NCBI RefSeq assembly: GCF_005576615.1
Contig: NZ_CP040330.1
Coordinates: 1,240,001-1,304,000, forward strand
Reading direction: 5' to 3'
Source of the DNA: Natrinema versiforme
GTDB taxonomy: Archaea; Halobacteriota; Halobacteria; Halobacteriales; Natrialbaceae
DNA: 64,000 bases
Numbering within the stretch: the first letter of the stretch is position 1; each line of letters opens with the position of its first letter. The translations under genes were made by a program, and so were the position numbers. Positions 25,918 to 34,922 of the stretch are shown here, piece by piece. A model generated the notes under the pieces. It saw only the letters and a list, made by a program, of their open reading frames with translations. It made no database searches and was not told the DNA's origin.

Positions 25918-27228
25918 ATGATCGGGACGACGACCGAACTCATCACCGGACTGGCGTTCGGGCTGGTCTTCGGCATCGGCCCCGCGATCATCGTCGGACT
26001 CCTCGGGGCCGCGTTTCACCATCGCGGATCGACGCTTCCGTGGCCCGGCACCGTCGCGATCGCGCTGTCGCTGACCGGACTCAACGCCGCCGTCGCGGGT
26101 GTGCTCGAGACCAGCGCACGATCATCGGCGCGGCTGGCGATCGGGGCCGCCGCGGTCTGTCTGCTCGCAGTGTACGCCGTCAGTCAGGGCGAACGCGCCG
26201 CGACGGAGCTACCGATCGGAATCGAACGGCCGGTCCTCCGGCGGCGAGCCCTCTCCGCCGAAGCTATCGATTCGATCGACGCGACGGGACAGGTGACGAT
26301 CCGCACGACGGGGGCGGTTCGCAGTCTGGACGGCTACCCGTCGCTCTCGCCCGACTTGCGGGCGACGCTCGAGGCGGACTCGTGGCGGCTCCCCGCTGAC
26401 CTCCCGCTCTCGGCGATCGAGACCCGACTCGAGACGCGGCTCCGAACCGAGTACGCACTGGCCGCGGTCTCGGTGTCGATCGACGGCCGCGGTCGGGCGA
26501 CCGTCGCCGCGGCACCGCCCTCGGGCGGCGATTCGACGGCCGTCCCCGACGGGTGGCGCGCCGTCTCGATCGACGCGCTCCTGCCGACGGGACTGGCACC
26601 CGGCGACGATGTCGCGGTTCACGTTCCGGACGAGGCAGTTCGGGGGACGGTTCTGAGCAGTGATCGGAGGGGTCCGACGGGACCCGGCGGCCGGACCGAG
26701 ACCGAACCGGGAGTCGAGCGCGGCACGCGGCTCGACGCGAGGGGGCGACCGACCGCCGAAACGGCCGGCGGCGACGGGCGCGTCACCGTCGCCGTTCCGT
26801 CCGCCGGCGCCGACGCGTTGCTCGCCGCCGAGCGCGCTCGAATCGTCGTCCCCGCCGGCGGTACGGACGCCGACCGCGAGGCGATCTCTCGACTCGAGCG
26901 GGCCGACTACTCGATCCGTCGCGCCTCGTTCGGAGCGATCGAGACGGCCCTCGAGTCAGTCGATGACGTGACCGACGACGAACTCCATATCCTCGCGGCG
27001 ACCCGTCGCACCGAGATCGAAATCGATACCGAGGAAACGGCAGCGACGAGTGCCGAGACGATAGCCGACCGCGAGACGTGGGCCGTTGACCCCGAGGAAG
27101 AGGACCTCGAGGACGGGGACGACGTGTTCGTCGCCGGCGAGCGAACGACGGTGAAACGAGCGCTCGACGCGGCTCGCGACTCGAAGTCGGGTCCGAACAC
27201 GACTGTGGAGACGGAGGTGCGACCGTGA
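25918..27228 (+). CDS. Membrane protein of the haloarchaeal TrkA-C pair, first member
   Basis: The product is 436 residues. Three hydrophobic helices lie in the first 95 residues (LITGLAFGLVFGIGPAIIVG, TVAIALSLTGLNAAVAGVL, LAIGAAAVCLLAVYAVS). The rest is cytoplasmic, with alpha/beta segments like RCK/TrkA regulatory domains: VRSLDGYPSLSPDLRATLEAD is repeated in similar form in the next protein. It ends with an acidic tail and a TrkA-C-like DGDDVFVAGERTTV. Its stop overlaps the GTG start of the second member (GTGA). A Pro/Gly/Thr-rich insert near residues 245-285 carries a small inverted repeat. A role in potassium channel gating is inferred from the fold only. Confidence 0.8.
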   Translation: MIGTTTELITGLAFGLVFGIGPAIIVGLLGAAFHHRGSTLPWPGTVAIALSLTGLNAAVAGVLETSARSSARLAIGAAAVCLLAVYAVSQGERAATELPIGIERPVLRRRALSAEAIDSIDATGQVTIRTTGAVRSLDGYPSLSPDLRATLEADSWRLPADLPLSAIETRLETRLRTEYALAAVSVSIDGRGRATVAAAPPSGGDSTAVPDGWRAVSIDALLPTGLAPGDDVAVHVPDEAVRGTVLSSDRRGPTGPGGRTETEPGVERGTRLDARGRPTAETAGGDGRVTVAVPSAGADALLAAERARIVVPAGGTDADREAISRLERADYSIRRASFGAIETALESVDDVTDDELHILAATRRTEIEIDTEETAATSAETIADRETWAVDPEEEDLEDGDDVFVAGERTTVKRALDAARDSKSGPNTTVETEVRP

Positions 27229-28397
27229 CGGGAGTCGTCGTTTTGCAGGCGGTCGTGACCGAGTGGACCGAAACGGCGCTGGTCAACGTTCTCGGGTTCG
27301 CCCTGCTCGCCGGCATCACGGCGACGATAGTCGCGTTCGGCTACCGCGCCACCAGCGCTCGAGTCGCCCCGGTCGGCGCCGGCGTCTTCGCCGGCCTCGC
27401 CGTCGTCGCGGGTTGGCTCAACGCAGTCGGTCTCGGGCACGCGACGGTTATCGACCAGACGCCGCTCGTCCATCACGCGACCGCCGCGTACTTCCTCGGT
27501 GCGATCGCCGTCAGTGCGGGAACCGCCGAGGGCGGGCGTCGGATCGGCGACCGGTTCGCCTGCGACGTCTTCGATATCGATCGACTGGCGGCCGCTGGCG
27601 AGGGCGCGTCACTCGTCCGATCGGCGCGGCGACCGACGCCGATCGAGTTACCCGAACGGATCGGCGATGTCGACGGCTATCCGGCCGCCGACGCGGCGAC
27701 CAAACGCGACCTCGCCGGGCGGACGGTGCTGGTTCCCCAGTACCGCGACGCGTCGACCCTCAAGTCGCGGCTCTCGAGCCGCCTCGAGCGGGATTACGAC
27801 ATCGACCACGTCTCGATCACGGTCGGAGACGACGGCGGGATCGAGCGCCTTGCGGTCGGTCGACAGCGAACCGGACTCGGGTCGACGCTTCCGGACGGCA
27901 CTGCCGCCACCGCGATCCGCGCCACTCCGTCGCCGACCGCCAGCGCCGGCGATCCGATCGAGGTCTGGGCGGCCGGGGACGACGGCGACTCGAGTCGGCT
28001 CGTCGCAACTGGGACGCTGCGGGCCGCGACCGGTGCCGTCGCGACGATAACCGTCGATGCCGACGCTGTCGACGAGTTCGGAGGCGGATTCGGAGCCGAC
28101 TCGAGGTATCGCCTGGCGACGCGGTCGGTGTCGCCGGACGACGGCTACGGATTCGTGTCCGTGCTCCGCGCCGCCGACGAGACGGTGCGCTCGGTGACGG
28201 TCGCAGAAGATGACCCGATCGACAACGAGTTCGTCGGCTGGCTCTCGGGGACCGTCCTCCTCGCGGTACGCGACGGCAACGCGATCCCGTTTCCGAACGA
28301 AAACGAGACCGTGCAGGACGGCGACCGGCTCTTTGTCATGGGCACCCCCGCAGAACTGGAGCCGCTGTCGGCGAACGAGCCGGGGTCGGCAGCGTAA
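27225..28397 (+). CDS. TrkA-C (RCK) domain membrane protein, second member
   Basis: The product is 390 residues and starts at a GTG inside the stop of the first member. Three hydrophobic segments in the first 110 residues are followed by a cytoplasmic part with IGDVDGYPAADAATKRDLAG, matching a block in its partner. The C-terminus is a clear RCK-C domain: VRSVTVAEDDPIDNEFVGW, then VLLAVRDGNAIPFPNENE and QDGDRLFVMGTPAELEPL. RCK-C domains bind nucleotides or ions and gate K+ channels or transporters. Translational coupling suggests the two proteins form one complex. No K+ channel pore is present in the window. Confidence 0.87.
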   Translation: MTGVVVLQAVVTEWTETALVNVLGFALLAGITATIVAFGYRATSARVAPVGAGVFAGLAVVAGWLNAVGLGHATVIDQTPLVHHATAAYFLGAIAVSAGTAEGGRRIGDRFACDVFDIDRLAAAGEGASLVRSARRPTPIELPERIGDVDGYPAADAATKRDLAGRTVLVPQYRDASTLKSRLSSRLERDYDIDHVSITVGDDGGIERLAVGRQRTGLGSTLPDGTAATAIRATPSPTASAGDPIEVWAAGDDGDSSRLVATGTLRAATGAVATITVDADAVDEFGGGFGADSRYRLATRSVSPDDGYGFVSVLRAADETVRSVTVAEDDPIDNEFVGWLSGTVLLAVRDGNAIPFPNENETVQDGDRLFVMGTPAELEPLSANEPGSAA

Positions 28398-28427
28398 TAG
28401 ATCCGGACGAGTGCCGAATCGGCTGTG

Positions 28428-30677
28428 TCAGGCCCGATTCACGTCATCCGTCTCGTCTCGAGCGGCCTCGATGTGATGGCGCTCGATGCGAACCGTCGAC
28501 GCCTTCTCGTTGGCCGCTTCGGGACCGTACTCGCTCGCGACCTCGCGGATCGCCCGCATCGAGGCGTTCCTGATCAGGGCCTCGAGGTCGGCCCCGGTGT
28601 AGCCCTCGAGTTCGCCCGCGAGTTCGGCGATGTCGACATCGTCGTCGAGCGGTTTCCCCTGTGCGTGGACCTCGAGGATCTTCTCGCGGGCCTCGAGATC
28701 GGGCTCGCCGACGAAGACGTGGGTATCGAGCCGACCGGGCCGGAGCAGCGCGGGATCGATCTGGTCCTTGCGGTTGGTCGCGGCCAGCACGACGAGGTTG
28801 GGGTTCTCCCGCATCCCGTCGAGTTCAGTCAGAAGCTGCGAGACGACGCGTTCGGTGACCTCGTGGCCGTCGCCTCGAGCGGCCGCGATGGCGTCGATCT
28901 CGTCGAAGAAGACGATCGACGGGGCCGACTGGCGGGCGCGCTCGAACACCTCGCGGATCGCCTTCTCGCTCTCACCGACGTAGCGGTCGACGATCTCGGG
29001 ACCGTCGACGCGGACGAAGTTAACGTCGGTTTCGCCCGCGAGTGCGCGTGCGAGTAACGTTTTTCCGGTTCCGGGCGGGCCGTACAGGAGGACGCCGGAC
29101 GGCGGATCGGTGTTCGTCTCCTCGAAGAGCCGGTCGTAGGTCAGCGGCCACTCGACCGACTCGCGGAGCGTCTGTTTAGCCGTCTCCAAGCCCCCGACAT
29201 CGGAGAAATCGGTGGTCGGGGACTCGGCGACGTACTCGCGCATGGCCGAGGGTTCGACGGCCGCGAGCGCGGTATCGAAGTGGGTTTTCCGAACCATCGG
29301 ATTCCGGTTCCACGTTCGCTGCTCATCGGTATCGGTCGGCCGGTCGCGAATCGCGGCCATCGCGGCCTCGCTCGCGACGGCGTCGAGATCCGCCCCGACG
29401 AAGCCGTGGGTTCGCCGCGCAATTGCGTCGATGTCCACGTCGTCGGCCAGTGGCATCCCGCGAGTGTGTACCTCGAGGATCTCTCGGCGACCCTCCTCGT
29501 CGGGGACGCCGATCTGGATCTCGCGGTCGAACCGGCCGCCCCGGCGGAGCGCGGGATCGATCGCGTCGACGCGGTTGGTCGCGCCGATGACGATGACCTC
29601 GCCGCGGGCGTCGAGACCGTCCATCAGGGTCAGCAGTTGGCCGACGATCCGGTTTTCGGCGTCACCCTCGTCGTCGCGGGTGCCGGCGATCGAGTCGATC
29701 TCGTCGAAGAAGATGATCGTCGGCGCGTTCGCTTCGGCCGTCTCGAACACGTCGCGGAGCCGCTCCTCGCTCTCCCCCTTGTACTTCGACATGATCTCCG
29801 GTCCCGAGATCGTCTCGAAGCGGGCATCGACCTCGTTGGCGACCGCGCGGGCGATCAAGGTCTTGCCCGTGCCCGGCGGGCCGTACAGGAGGACGCCCGA
29901 CGGCGGTTCGACGCCGAGTCGCCGGAACAGTTCCGGCTCCGACAGCGGGAGTTCGATCATCTCGCGGACCTGCTCGAGTTCCTCGTCTAACCCGCCGATG
30001 TCCTCGTAGGTGACTCCGGAGCTCGGACTGGGTTCGGGCTCGTCGGCCGCGACCTCGGAGCCGGAGTCGGTCGCGGTCGGCGTACCCGTCGATTCGCTCG
30101 ATCGATGGCTGCGGCCGCCGGCTCCGGAGCCACTCGAGGTCGCGGTGTCGCCCGGTCCGACTTCGGCGTCGACGATGCGGATCGTCGTCGCGTCCGTGAT
30201 TCGAACGTCGCCGTCCGGGTCCGTGTCGGTCACCCTGAACGGCTGTTGATCGATCCCCTCGATCCGGACCTGTTCGCCGGCGCGAACCGGCCGGTTGCGC
30301 AGTTTCTCCGTCGCTTCGCTCTCGGCGGCTCGCCGCTGGCGATCGGGGAGCCCCGGCGGCGCGACCAGCGTGACCCGGTCGGCGTCGGTAATGGTCGACT
30401 TGTCTTTCGCTCTGACGGAGACCGTATCGCCGACGTGGACGCCGGCATTGGCCCGCGTGTCTCCGTCTATCTGTACCGCGTTCTCGGGGACCGACTGGTC
30501 TGCGGGCCACATCTTGGCGACGGTCGTCTCGTCGCCCTCGATCACGACGGTATCGCCGCTGAGAATACCGAGCTGTCGCCGCGCCGGTTCGGGGATCCGC
30601 GCGACGCCCCGGCCGGCGTCTCCCTTCTCCGCAGCCCGAACCGACAGCGTCACGCCGTCCGATTCCGACGAACTCAT
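28428..30677 (-). CDS. CDC48-like AAA+ ATPase, second paralogue
   Basis: The product is 749 residues from ATG 30677 ([13 protein letters not shown]); the longer frame upstream is not coding. The N domain (about 1-170) is joined to D1 by a low-complexity Ser/Gly/Asp linker (about 175-220) that the first CDC48 lacks. D1 has GPPGTGKT at 266-273 and [10 protein letters not shown]2 repeats the P-loop and IVFFDEIDA with arginine-finger regions. The C-terminal tail lacks the Gly/Arg ending of the paralogue. Haloarchaea commonly carry several CDC48 copies. The different linker suggests a different adaptor or substrate set. Confidence 0.95.
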   Translation of the reverse strand: MSSSESDGVTLSVRAAEKGDAGRGVARIPEPARRQLGILSGDTVVIEGDETTVAKMWPADQSVPENAVQIDGDTRANAGVHVGDTVSVRAKDKSTITDADRVTLVAPPGLPDRQRRAAESEATEKLRNRPVRAGEQVRIEGIDQQPFRVTDTDPDGDVRITDATTIRIVDAEVGPGDTATSSGSGAGGRSHRSSESTGTPTATDSGSEVAADEPEPSPSSGVTYEDIGGLDEELEQVREMIELPLSEPELFRRLGVEPPSGVLLYGPPGTGKTLIARAVANEVDARFETISGPEIMSKYKGESEERLRDVFETAEANAPTIIFFDEIDSIAGTRDDEGDAENRIVGQLLTLMDGLDARGEVIVIGATNRVDAIDPALRRGGRFDREIQIGVPDEEGRREILEVHTRGMPLADDVDIDAIARRTHGFVGADLDAVASEAAMAAIRDRPTDTDEQRTWNRNPMVRKTHFDTALAAVEPSAMREYVAESPTTDFSDVGGLETAKQTLRESVEWPLTYDRLFEETNTDPPSGVLLYGPPGTGKTLLARALAGETDVNFVRVDGPEIVDRYVGESEKAIREVFERARQSAPSIVFFDEIDAIAAARGDGHEVTERVVSQLLTELDGMRENPNLVVLAATNRKDQIDPALLRPGRLDTHVFVGEPDLEAREKILEVHAQGKPLDDDVDIAELAGELEGYTGADLEALIRNASMRAIREVASEYGPEAANEKASTVRIERHHIEAARDETDDVNRA

Positions 30678-30778
30678 ACCCGTTCCTTTCGCGTCGGTCG
30701 CCTTGAGAATTGTCCCATCGCCGGCGGTCGGCACTCGTCGGGAGCGTTTGCCGACGATCGAGACCGGACTCGAGTCGA

Positions 30779-31411
30779 TTACAGCGCGTTCTCGAGGAGC
30801 CGATCGATGCCGCGTCGCAGCCGTTCGGAGGCCGAGGGTGCCGAAATCCCCAACCGGTCGCCGATGTCTTCGGTCGACGCTGCCCGCGGAACCTCGAAAT
30901 AACCCGCTTCGCGGGCCGCGACCAGCGCATCGTACTGCTCGCGGGTGAGTCCGAACGGCGGGTCGTCCGACGACGATTCCCGGGTGAGTCGCTCGAGTTT
31001 GAACGTTCCGCCCCGGTCCGTACAGAACGCGCGGTACTCCGCGAGCGCCTCCCTGTCCGGGAACCGCGCCCGCGCCCACCAACCGTCGACGGTCACGACC
31101 CCGCCCAGCGGCGTCGTTCCGAGTTCGACGTACTTCCGATAGATCGGCAGCGGCGGGTCCCGGAGCCTGATCCGATACATCGTGCCCTCGGCTCGCTCGT
31201 CTATCCGCCGATAGGTCTCGACCGTCGGATCGTCCGCGAGCGCCGCGGTGAAGCCGTCGGCACGCTCTGCGGTCCGGCAGAGAACGACCGGGCGGTCGGG
31301 ATCGACGACGAGGATCCGTTCGATGTAGAGTGTGATGTCGGGAACGGCCGACACCGCGTCCGTCAACGGTAGATCCGGAGAGTTGAGCTGGAACTCCGCG
31401 ATGAGGCCCAT
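30779..31411 (-). CDS. Bat-like HTH-10 transcriptional regulator
   Basis: The product is 210 residues. The N-terminal half (MGLIAEFQLNSPDLPLTDAV) is the bacterio-opsin-activator-associated domain, and the C-terminal half is HTH-10: LTREQYDALVAAREAGYFEVPR, then STEDIGDRLGISAPSASERLRRG as the helix-turn-helix. A GTTTAAG element at about 31434-31441 sits 25-30 bases before the ATG, so the message is probably leaderless. Targets are unknown; the neighbours are a CDC48 gene and an R2-like gene. Confidence 0.92.
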   Translation of the reverse strand: MGLIAEFQLNSPDLPLTDAVSAVPDITLYIERILVVDPDRPVVLCRTAERADGFTAALADDPTVETYRRIDERAEGTMYRIRLRDPPLPIYRKYVELGTTPLGGVVTVDGWWARARFPDREALAEYRAFCTDRGGTFKLERLTRESSSDDPPFGLTREQYDALVAAREAGYFEVPRAASTEDIGDRLGISAPSASERLRRGIDRLLENAL

Positions 31412-31497
31412 ACGTTCCCTTTCGTGCGACGGGACTTAAACACCCTTATGGATTAGATACAGGTTGATCGGGAACCGGCGCATATGTTCGGCTAAGC

Positions 31498-32400
31498 ATG
31501 GACCCCGACGACCAGCCACCGATGCAACTCGAGACGACGGTTCGATCGTACAACTACTACCGCAACGCGGTCGAGAAACACTGGGATCCACACGAGGTCG
31601 ACCTCGAGGCGGACCGCGAGGGGGTCACCGACCTCCCCGAGCCGGCCTTTCGGGGACTCAAGCAGTCGCTCGCGCTGTTCGGCGCGGGCGAGGAGTCGGT
31701 GACGGAGGACCTCTCGCCGCTGGCTGTCGTCCTCGAGGACATCGGCGATCAGATGTTCATCACGACGCAGCTCTACGAGGAGTCCAAACACACCGACTTC
31801 TTCGACCGCTACTGGCGCGAGGTGGTCCGTCCGGAAGAACAACGTCGCGGGCAGGACCTCACCTCGCCGACCGACGAGGCGTGGTTCAACGAGCCCTACG
31901 ACGAACTGTTCGAGCGCAACGAGCGGGCGATGGCGCGACTCCTCGAGGAGGACACGCCGGAGAACCGCGCGAGGGCCTACTGTCACTACCACCTGACGAT
32001 CGAAGGGATCCTGGCCCAGACCGGCTACTACGGGCTCACCCTCGCCTACGGTGAGAACGAACCCGAACTGCCCGATCTGCCGGGACTGGTCGAGGGGCTC
32101 AAACTGGTCCGCAGCGACGAGGGACGCCACGTCGGCTTCGGGATGGCGAAACTCAAGTCGCTCGTCAGCGAGGGCGAGGTCGACCCCGACCTGCTCCGCG
32201 AGACGATCGACGAACTGGTGCCGCTCGTCCAGGAGAGCCTGGCCGGCGACGACGGGGCCAGCACCGAGGCGGGGCCCGGCCCGAGCCCGTCCGATCTGGC
32301 CGACTACGCGTACACGAAACACGAACAGCGGATGCAACAGATCACCAGCGCGAGCGAGGCGATTCCGGACGTCGAGGAACTGACCGAACTCGACGCCTGA
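31498..32400 (+). CDS. R2-like diiron protein (ribonucleotide reductase beta / R2-like oxidase)
   Basis: The product is 300 residues. Carboxylate and His ligands follow the ferritin-like R2 pattern: E70, E95-x-x-H98 (EESKHTDFF), E169 (HLTIEGILAQTG) and E208-x-x-H211 (SDEGRHVGFG). The first ligand is Glu, not Asp, and the position of the radical Tyr (four after the first His) is Phe102. Both traits match class Ic R2 and R2-like ligand-binding oxidases more than class Ia R2. No ribonucleotide reductase alpha subunit is nearby. A role in DNA precursor synthesis or as a stand-alone oxidase cannot be separated here. Confidence 0.85.
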   Translation: MDPDDQPPMQLETTVRSYNYYRNAVEKHWDPHEVDLEADREGVTDLPEPAFRGLKQSLALFGAGEESVTEDLSPLAVVLEDIGDQMFITTQLYEESKHTDFFDRYWREVVRPEEQRRGQDLTSPTDEAWFNEPYDELFERNERAMARLLEEDTPENRARAYCHYHLTIEGILAQTGYYGLTLAYGENEPELPDLPGLVEGLKLVRSDEGRHVGFGMAKLKSLVSEGEVDPDLLRETIDELVPLVQESLAGDDGASTEAGPGPSPSDLADYAYTKHEQRMQQITSASEAIPDVEELTELDA

Positions 32401-32401
32401 C

Positions 32402-32425
32402 GACGGCGGTTCGCGACGCGCCGTC
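32402..32425 (+). terminator. Hairpin after the R2-like gene
   Basis: GACGGCG and CGCCGTC form a 7-bp stem around a 10-base loop starting two bases after the stop of the R2-like gene. There is no T run immediately after it, so it may stabilise the mRNA end and not terminate by itself. Confidence 0.3.
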
Positions 32426-32517
32426 GGACTCGATCACAGACGGCTCCAACTCGAGGGTCGACCTCGGCTGCAGCGACCGGAGAAACGCCTTTTGTCGTCC
32501 GTGTACCATCGTCTAGC

Positions 32518-32652
32518 ATGGTAGTCCAGACAGAACGCGACGACACTACCTGGTACGAGTGTGAGACCTGCGGACTACTCTTCGACGAGCAGTCGGAGGC
32601 GTCCGAACACGAACAGCGGTGTGACGGCTCCGATCCGACGTACATTCAGTGA
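32518..32652 (+). CDS. Small zinc-finger protein (DUF7128-like)
   Basis: The product is 44 residues, beginning MVVQTERDDTTWYECETCG. Cys pairs C-x2-C (ECETCG) and H-x3-C (HEQRC) can bind one zinc ion. A CGCCTTTTGTCG element lies about 30 bases before the ATG, so it is probably expressed leaderless. Small zinc-finger proteins of this kind are common and conserved in haloarchaea, and their roles are mostly unknown. It is too short to be picked up by length filters. Confidence 0.75.
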   Translation: MVVQTERDDTTWYECETCGLLFDEQSEASEHEQRCDGSDPTYIQ

Positions 32653-32685
32653 GCCGACCGACCCCGACCCCACCCCGCGAGCCGG

Positions 32686-32931
32686 TCACTCGAGTCGCTC
32701 GCGGTGCTCGTCGGCGAGTTCGCTGGCCTGCTCGAGCGTATGTGTCTCCGTCCAGCGGACGCGGTCGCCGTCGCCGTAGGCCAGCGCGGTCTTGAGTTCG
32801 TCCCGGAGGACGCCGTGGTCGACCGCGAGCACCGTCCCTGATCCGTCGCCGAGTTCGTAGACGCCGGGCCGGTCCGGCGCGGCGGCGACCGTCTCCCGAT
32901 TGAGGTCGCGCCAGGGTTTCTGTAACGGCAT
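32686..32931 (-). CDS. Small conserved haloarchaeal protein (DUF7508-like)
   Basis: The product is 81 residues: a basic and aromatic start (MPLQKPWRDLNRETVAAAPD), then RPGVYELGDGSGTVLAVDHG, which resembles the first strand of the GIY-YIG fold, then helices rich in Glu and Leu. Its start overlaps the stop of the DUF5796-like gene by one base (TGATG), so the pair is co-translated. No catalytic residues are evident. Function is unknown. Confidence 0.75.
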   Translation of the reverse strand: MPLQKPWRDLNRETVAAAPDRPGVYELGDGSGTVLAVDHGVLRDELKTALAYGDGDRVRWTETHTLEQASELADEHRERLE

Positions 32932-33362
32932 CAGTCGGCGCTCTCGACGAGTTCGTAGGCGTGCTCGCTCATCTCGTCCTCCGCGAAGACGAAGACGCGG
33001 CCGTCGACGAGCGAGAGGTCGGCCTCGACGCGGATCGAATAGGCCTCCGTGGCGACGGTCACGCCCGGGAACAGTTCCTCCTCGTCGTCGCGATCGAGCA
33101 TCACGCGACCGACGCCGGTCGTCTCGAGGATGTCGTCGTGGGTGTTCCGGTCGTTTACGTAGGTCATGACGCCCTCGACGCCGTCGGGATCGGTGACGAG
33201 GACGTGGACTTCCTTGCCCGGCGGGGTCGAGAGGGAACCATCGACGGGTTCGGGCGGTCCGTGGTAGAATACCTCCCGGCCGTCGTGGTACTCGACGACC
33301 ACGCCACCGTCGACGAAGTCGACGCCGATCGTACTGGGGGCGACGTTGTTGCGCGCGCTCAT
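32931..33362 (-). CDS. Conserved haloarchaeal protein (DUF5796-like)
   Basis: The product is 143 residues, mostly beta strands: STIGVDFVDGGVVVEYHDGR, EVHVLVTDPDGVEG, LFPGVTVATEAYSIRVEADL, then a short acidic C-terminal helix (AYELVESAD). It has no signal peptide or membrane helix. It forms a two-gene unit with the following 81-residue protein. The family is widespread in Halobacteria and has no known function. Confidence 0.78.
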   Translation of the reverse strand: MSARNNVAPSTIGVDFVDGGVVVEYHDGREVFYHGPPEPVDGSLSTPPGKEVHVLVTDPDGVEGVMTYVNDRNTHDDILETTGVGRVMLDRDDEEELFPGVTVATEAYSIRVEADLSLVDGRVFVFAEDEMSEHAYELVESAD

Positions 33363-33523
33363 GTGCGTTCGTTCGGTCGGATCGGGGAAAAGCGGTGTGT
33401 TCCAGTCGCCGGTTCGTCTGTTATCTGATCGAGTCGTTTGCCGTCGCCCGCGGACCGTAACGCCCGGCGACCCGATTCGCCGAGACCGTCAGCCGTAAAT
33501 ACGCGGTCTGAGTCGCTTGTGGT

Positions 33524-34396
33524 ATGGATGGCCGTGCTGTCGCCCCCGCAGCCGGGACGATACTCAACGCGCTCGCGACCGGCACCGGGTCGGCCTTCGC
33601 GATCGACCTCGAGACGACGGCAACCGTCGAACTCACGAGTGACAGCGATATCGTCGGTGACATCGCCGGCCGGCCCGACGCCGACGCGACGCTCATCGAG
33701 CGCTGCGTCGAACTGACGGTCTCGGAGTACGCCGACGCGGCCGGACTGGACGAGACGGACGTGGGCGCTCGCGTCCGCACCGAAAGCGAGATTCCGATGG
33801 CCGCCGGCCTGAAGAGTTCGAGCGCCGCGGCCAACGCGACGGTGCTCGCGACGCTTTCCGCCCTCGAGGTCGCCGACTCGGTCGAGCGGATCGAGGCCTG
33901 CCGACTCGGCGTCCGGGCCGCTCGCGACGCCGGCGTAACCGCCACCGGCGCGTTCGACGACGCCAGCGCGAGCATGCTCGGCGGCGTGACGGTGACCGAC
34001 AACGCGACCGACGCGTTGCTCGCCCGCGAGGAGATCGACTGGACGGCGTTAGTCTACACCCCGCCCGAACAGTCCTACAGCGCCGACGCGGACGTGTCGG
34101 CCTGCAAGCGCGTCGCCCCGATGGCCCGACTCGTCGAGGAACTCGCGCTCGACGGCCGCTACGGCGAGGCGATGACCGTCAACGGCTTCGCCTTCTCGGC
34201 CGCACTCGAGTTCCCGACCGGGCCGATGATCGAGGCCCTGCCCGACGTCGCCGGCGTCTCGCTGTCCGGAACCGGACCGAGCTACGTGGCCGTCGGGGAG
34301 CGGGAATCGCTCGAGGCAGTCGAGCGACGGTGGGACGAACGCGACGGAACGACACGATTACTGCAGACGCGAACGGACGGTACCCAAACGACATGA
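33524..34396 (+). CDS. aroK: Archaeal shikimate kinase (GHMP superfamily)
   Basis: The product is 290 residues. It has GHMP kinase motifs: MAAGLKSSSAAANATV near residues 87-102 as the ATP-binding loop, GAFDDASASMLGG and the C-terminal SLSGTGPSYVAVG. This is the archaeal type of shikimate kinase, unrelated to the bacterial P-loop enzyme, and it phosphorylates shikimate at C3 in the chorismate pathway. A CGTAAATACG element about 25 bases before the ATG supports a leaderless start. The stop overlaps the chorismate mutase start (ATGA), so the two aromatic-pathway genes are coupled. Confidence 0.95.
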   Translation: MDGRAVAPAAGTILNALATGTGSAFAIDLETTATVELTSDSDIVGDIAGRPDADATLIERCVELTVSEYADAAGLDETDVGARVRTESEIPMAAGLKSSSAAANATVLATLSALEVADSVERIEACRLGVRAARDAGVTATGAFDDASASMLGGVTVTDNATDALLAREEIDWTALVYTPPEQSYSADADVSACKRVAPMARLVEELALDGRYGEAMTVNGFAFSAALEFPTGPMIEALPDVAGVSLSGTGPSYVAVGERESLEAVERRWDERDGTTRLLQTRTDGTQTT

Positions 34397-34728
34397 CTCG
34401 AGAGCCAACGGACACAGCGACGGACGGTGGAATCGACGAGGAGGAACGCACGCCTGAGGAGATGGACCTCGACGAACTGCGCGAGGAGATCCGGACGATC
34501 GATCAGGAGATCGTCGAACTGATCGCCCAGCGAACGTACGTCGCGGACACGATCGCGGCGGTCAAGGACGAACAGGGGCTGCCGACGACCGACGAGAAAC
34601 AGGAACAGCAGGTCATGGACCGGGCGGGCGACAACGCCGAACAGTTCGACGTCGACGCGAATCTGGTCAAGGCGATCTTCCGGCTGTTGATCGAACTGAA
34701 CAAAGTAGAGCAAAGGGATAGTAGATAG
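34393..34728 (+). CDS. Chorismate mutase (AroQ class) with islet-derived 3' end
   Basis: The product is 111 residues from ATG 34393, overlapping the aroK stop. The helical AroQ fold is seen in LDELREEIRTIDQEIVELIA, QRTYVADTIAAVKDE and LVKAIFRLLIELNKVEQRDSR with the expected Arg and Lys residues. It converts chorismate to prephenate. The last 10 codons (LNKVEQRDSR) and stop also appear at 36090-36120 (LNKVEQRNKR) and 37605-37632 (LNKVEQRENR). This indicates the present 3' end was supplied by an inserted element and the original end was moved 2.9 kb downstream. The protein remains intact. Confidence 0.93.
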   Translation: MTREPTDTATDGGIDEEERTPEEMDLDELREEIRTIDQEIVELIAQRTYVADTIAAVKDEQGLPTTDEKQEQQVMDRAGDNAEQFDVDANLVKAIFRLLIELNKVEQRDSR

Positions 34729-34734
34729 CACTAA
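34697..34734 (+). repeat. Chorismate mutase 3'-end repeat, copy 1 (att-like, left)
   Basis: Begins with the 16-base core TGAACAAAGTAGAGCA (34697-34712) and ends AGATAGCACTAA (34723-34734). It forms the real end of the chorismate mutase gene. Downstream of the core it matches copy 2 (about 30 of 37 bases) but not copy 3. Confidence 0.85.
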
Positions 34735-34922
34735 GCGAGTTTCTGAGCGCGTTTAACGCCCGACAAGCGATTAGAACTCTTCCGGTTGCTGTTCAGTTGG
34801 TTTGTATCGAATAGTTTGAGCAGTGGACCGATCACCGGAGCGAGTGGACACTACACGTGTTAATGTAGCGATGCGTTCTGTGGGTAGGAAAACATATGTG
34901 CGCACAGTCTGTGATCTTTCTT
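34735..34922. other. Left end of islet A
   Basis: No gene was seen. TTGCTGTTCAGTTGGTTTGT at 34786-34805 matches 16 of 20 bases with 36175-36194, at nearly the same distance from the att-like repeat in islet B. This indicates the two islets have related left ends of at least 100 bases. Confidence 0.55.

Noticed and set aside
26713-26736. Inverted repeat GTCGAGC...GCTCGAC in the first TrkA-C gene, similar to one hairpin of the grx-trxR insert
   Set aside because: GTCGAG and CTCGAC are very common in this codon usage, the 10-1-10 palindrome is missing, and the match is too short to call a third element.
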